DNA of 7,019 bases from Candidatus Omnitrophota bacterium (GTDB lineage Bacteria > Omnitrophota > Gorgyraeia > Velamenicoccales > JABMQK01), in the NCBI GenBank assembly GCA_028712915.1, contig JAQTPJ010000016.1, forward strand, positions 1 through 7,019, given 5' to 3'. A program made the translations under genes and the position numbers. Below, piece by piece: positions 6,420-7,019 of the stretch. Position 1 is the first letter of the stretch. Every line of letters starts with the position of its first letter. The notes below the pieces were generated by a model. The model saw only the letters and a list, made by a program, of their open reading frames with translations. It ran no database searches and was not told the DNA's origin.

Positions 6420-7019
6420 TTGAGATTTCTTACGGCTGGAGAATCACACGGAAAATCTCTATTAGGTATTTTAGAAGGTATGCCCGCTGGATTAAAGATA
6501 GACAAGGGCCTTATAGATAAAGATTTGGCCAGAAGGCAGGCAGGTTATGGGCGCGGCCAGCGTATGAGAATAGAAAAAGATAAGGTAGAGATTTTGAGCG
6601 GGGTTGTTAAGTCCATTACTATCGCAAGCCCTATCGGCCTTTTGATTAACAATAAAGACGCGAAATTAGACGTGTTGCCGCCGTTATATTCCCCTAGGCC
6701 CGGGCATGGAGATTTGGCAGGGGGATTAAAATATGGATTTTCGGATTTACGTTGTGTTCTAGAGCGGGCCTCTGCAAGGGAGACGGCGATGAGGGTGGCG
6801 GTGGGCGCGATTTGTAAGATACTTTTGAGTAAATTTAAAATCAATATTGTCAGCAGAGTTATCTCCATAGGCGGCCAGACCAGAGAAGGCAATATCAAGA
6901 AAGTTATCGACGACGCAGCAAGGCGCTAAGATACTGTTGGTGGAGTTTTCGAAGTAATTATCAAAGGCGTGGTGGCGGGTTTGGGAAGTTATGTCCATTA
7001 CGACAGAAGATTGGATGCG
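6417..7019 (+). CDS. aroC: Chorismate synthase, interrupted by an in-frame TAA and truncated by the window end
   Basis: Converts EPSP (5-enolpyruvylshikimate 3-phosphate) to chorismate using reduced FMN, the last common aromatic step. Motifs are GESHG (8-12, H11), [17 protein letters not shown] (39-55), RPGHGD (94-99, H97) and [18 protein letters not shown] (115-132). After codon 170 there is a TAA (6927-6929), yet the same frame continues with [14 protein letters not shown] and [14 protein letters not shown] to the last base, which is clear family homology. As read, the product would be a 170-residue fragment lacking more than half of a protein of usual length 350-390, including much of the FMN/EPSP site, and almost certainly inactive. 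A sequencing error, a recent nonsense mutation or recoding could explain this. The stretch between the SIGG motif and the stop is about 20-28 residues shorter than in E. coli or B. subtilis, probably a lineage trait. Confidence 0.9.
6927..6929 (+). other. In-frame TAA inside aroC at the place of a conserved glycine
   Basis: Codons before it read D-A-A-R-R and after it D-T-V-G-G, where the family has the pattern A-x-x-x-G-D-(S/T)-x-G-G. The TAA therefore falls exactly at the G of GD. No base is gained or lost overall, since both sides share one frame. At least two substitutions are needed to turn any glycine codon into TAA. Confidence 0.85.

Noticed and set aside
6927..6929. Genetic code change (TAA read as an amino acid)
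   Set aside because: Four genes in the window (ilvB, ilvN, ilvC, leuA) end normally at TAA exactly where the family ends, so TAA is a working stop here. The absence of TGA stops among the seven complete ends (four TAA, three TAG) is too small a sample to matter, and no in-frame TGA is read through.
6759..6998. Minus-strand open frames opposite aroC and the other genes
   Set aside because: They resemble no family, lack ribosome binding sites and lie opposite strongly conserved coding sequence, so they are antisense shadows.
1..7019. CRISPR arrays, phage genes, toxin-antitoxin or defence modules
   Set aside because: No regularly spaced direct repeats and no such protein families were seen; the window is biosynthetic apart from one unknown protein and the prepilin peptidase.

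Overview
The window is a densely packed bacterial biosynthetic region, all genes on the + strand. It carries the tail of a branched-chain amino acid cluster (ilvB, ilvN, ilvC, leuA), a small unrecognised membrane-anchored protein, and the start of an aromatic amino acid cluster (aroE, a prepilin peptidase gene, aroC). Genes overlap or nearly touch everywhere except one 260-base gap before ilvC. The moderate AT lean, strong purine-rich ribosome binding sites and mix of ilv/leu, aro and type IV pilus/type II secretion functions suggest a free-living, didermous, prototrophic bacterium from a little-cultured lineage. Omnitrophota-like is my best guess, from general resemblance only and at low confidence. 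The odd window length suggests a complete short metagenome contig.

Region 1 (1-1427): the 3' part of the acetolactate synthase catalytic subunit gene, coupled through TAATG to the complete regulatory subunit gene. Region 2 (1428-1687): a noncoding leader with a candidate promoter, short AT-rich tandem repeats, and three consecutive inverted repeats (1485-1545, 1540-1623, 1627-1670), ending in a strong Shine-Dalgarno for ilvC. Region 3 (1688-4757): ilvC, leuA (16-base overlap) and an unknown 193-residue protein coupled to leuA through TAATG. Region 4 (4764-7019): aroE, then a prepilin peptidase gene whose GTG start lies inside the end of aroE, then aroC running off the window end.

IlvBN and IlvC convert pyruvate (or pyruvate plus 2-oxobutyrate) to the dihydroxy acids that precede valine and isoleucine. 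LeuA commits 2-oxoisovalerate to leucine. IlvD and LeuBCD are not here. AroE and AroC are two late shikimate-pathway steps. The prepilin peptidase belongs to pilus or secretion assembly rather than metabolism.

The points most worth checking are these: aroC is interrupted by an in-frame TAA at the place of a conserved glycine, with clear homology continuing in the same frame to the window end; the ilvC leader has three hairpins whose arms can partly re-pair; IlvC has an unusual cofactor-specificity loop; and the unknown protein contains an aromatic-rich internal repeat. I found no convincing wholly new system.
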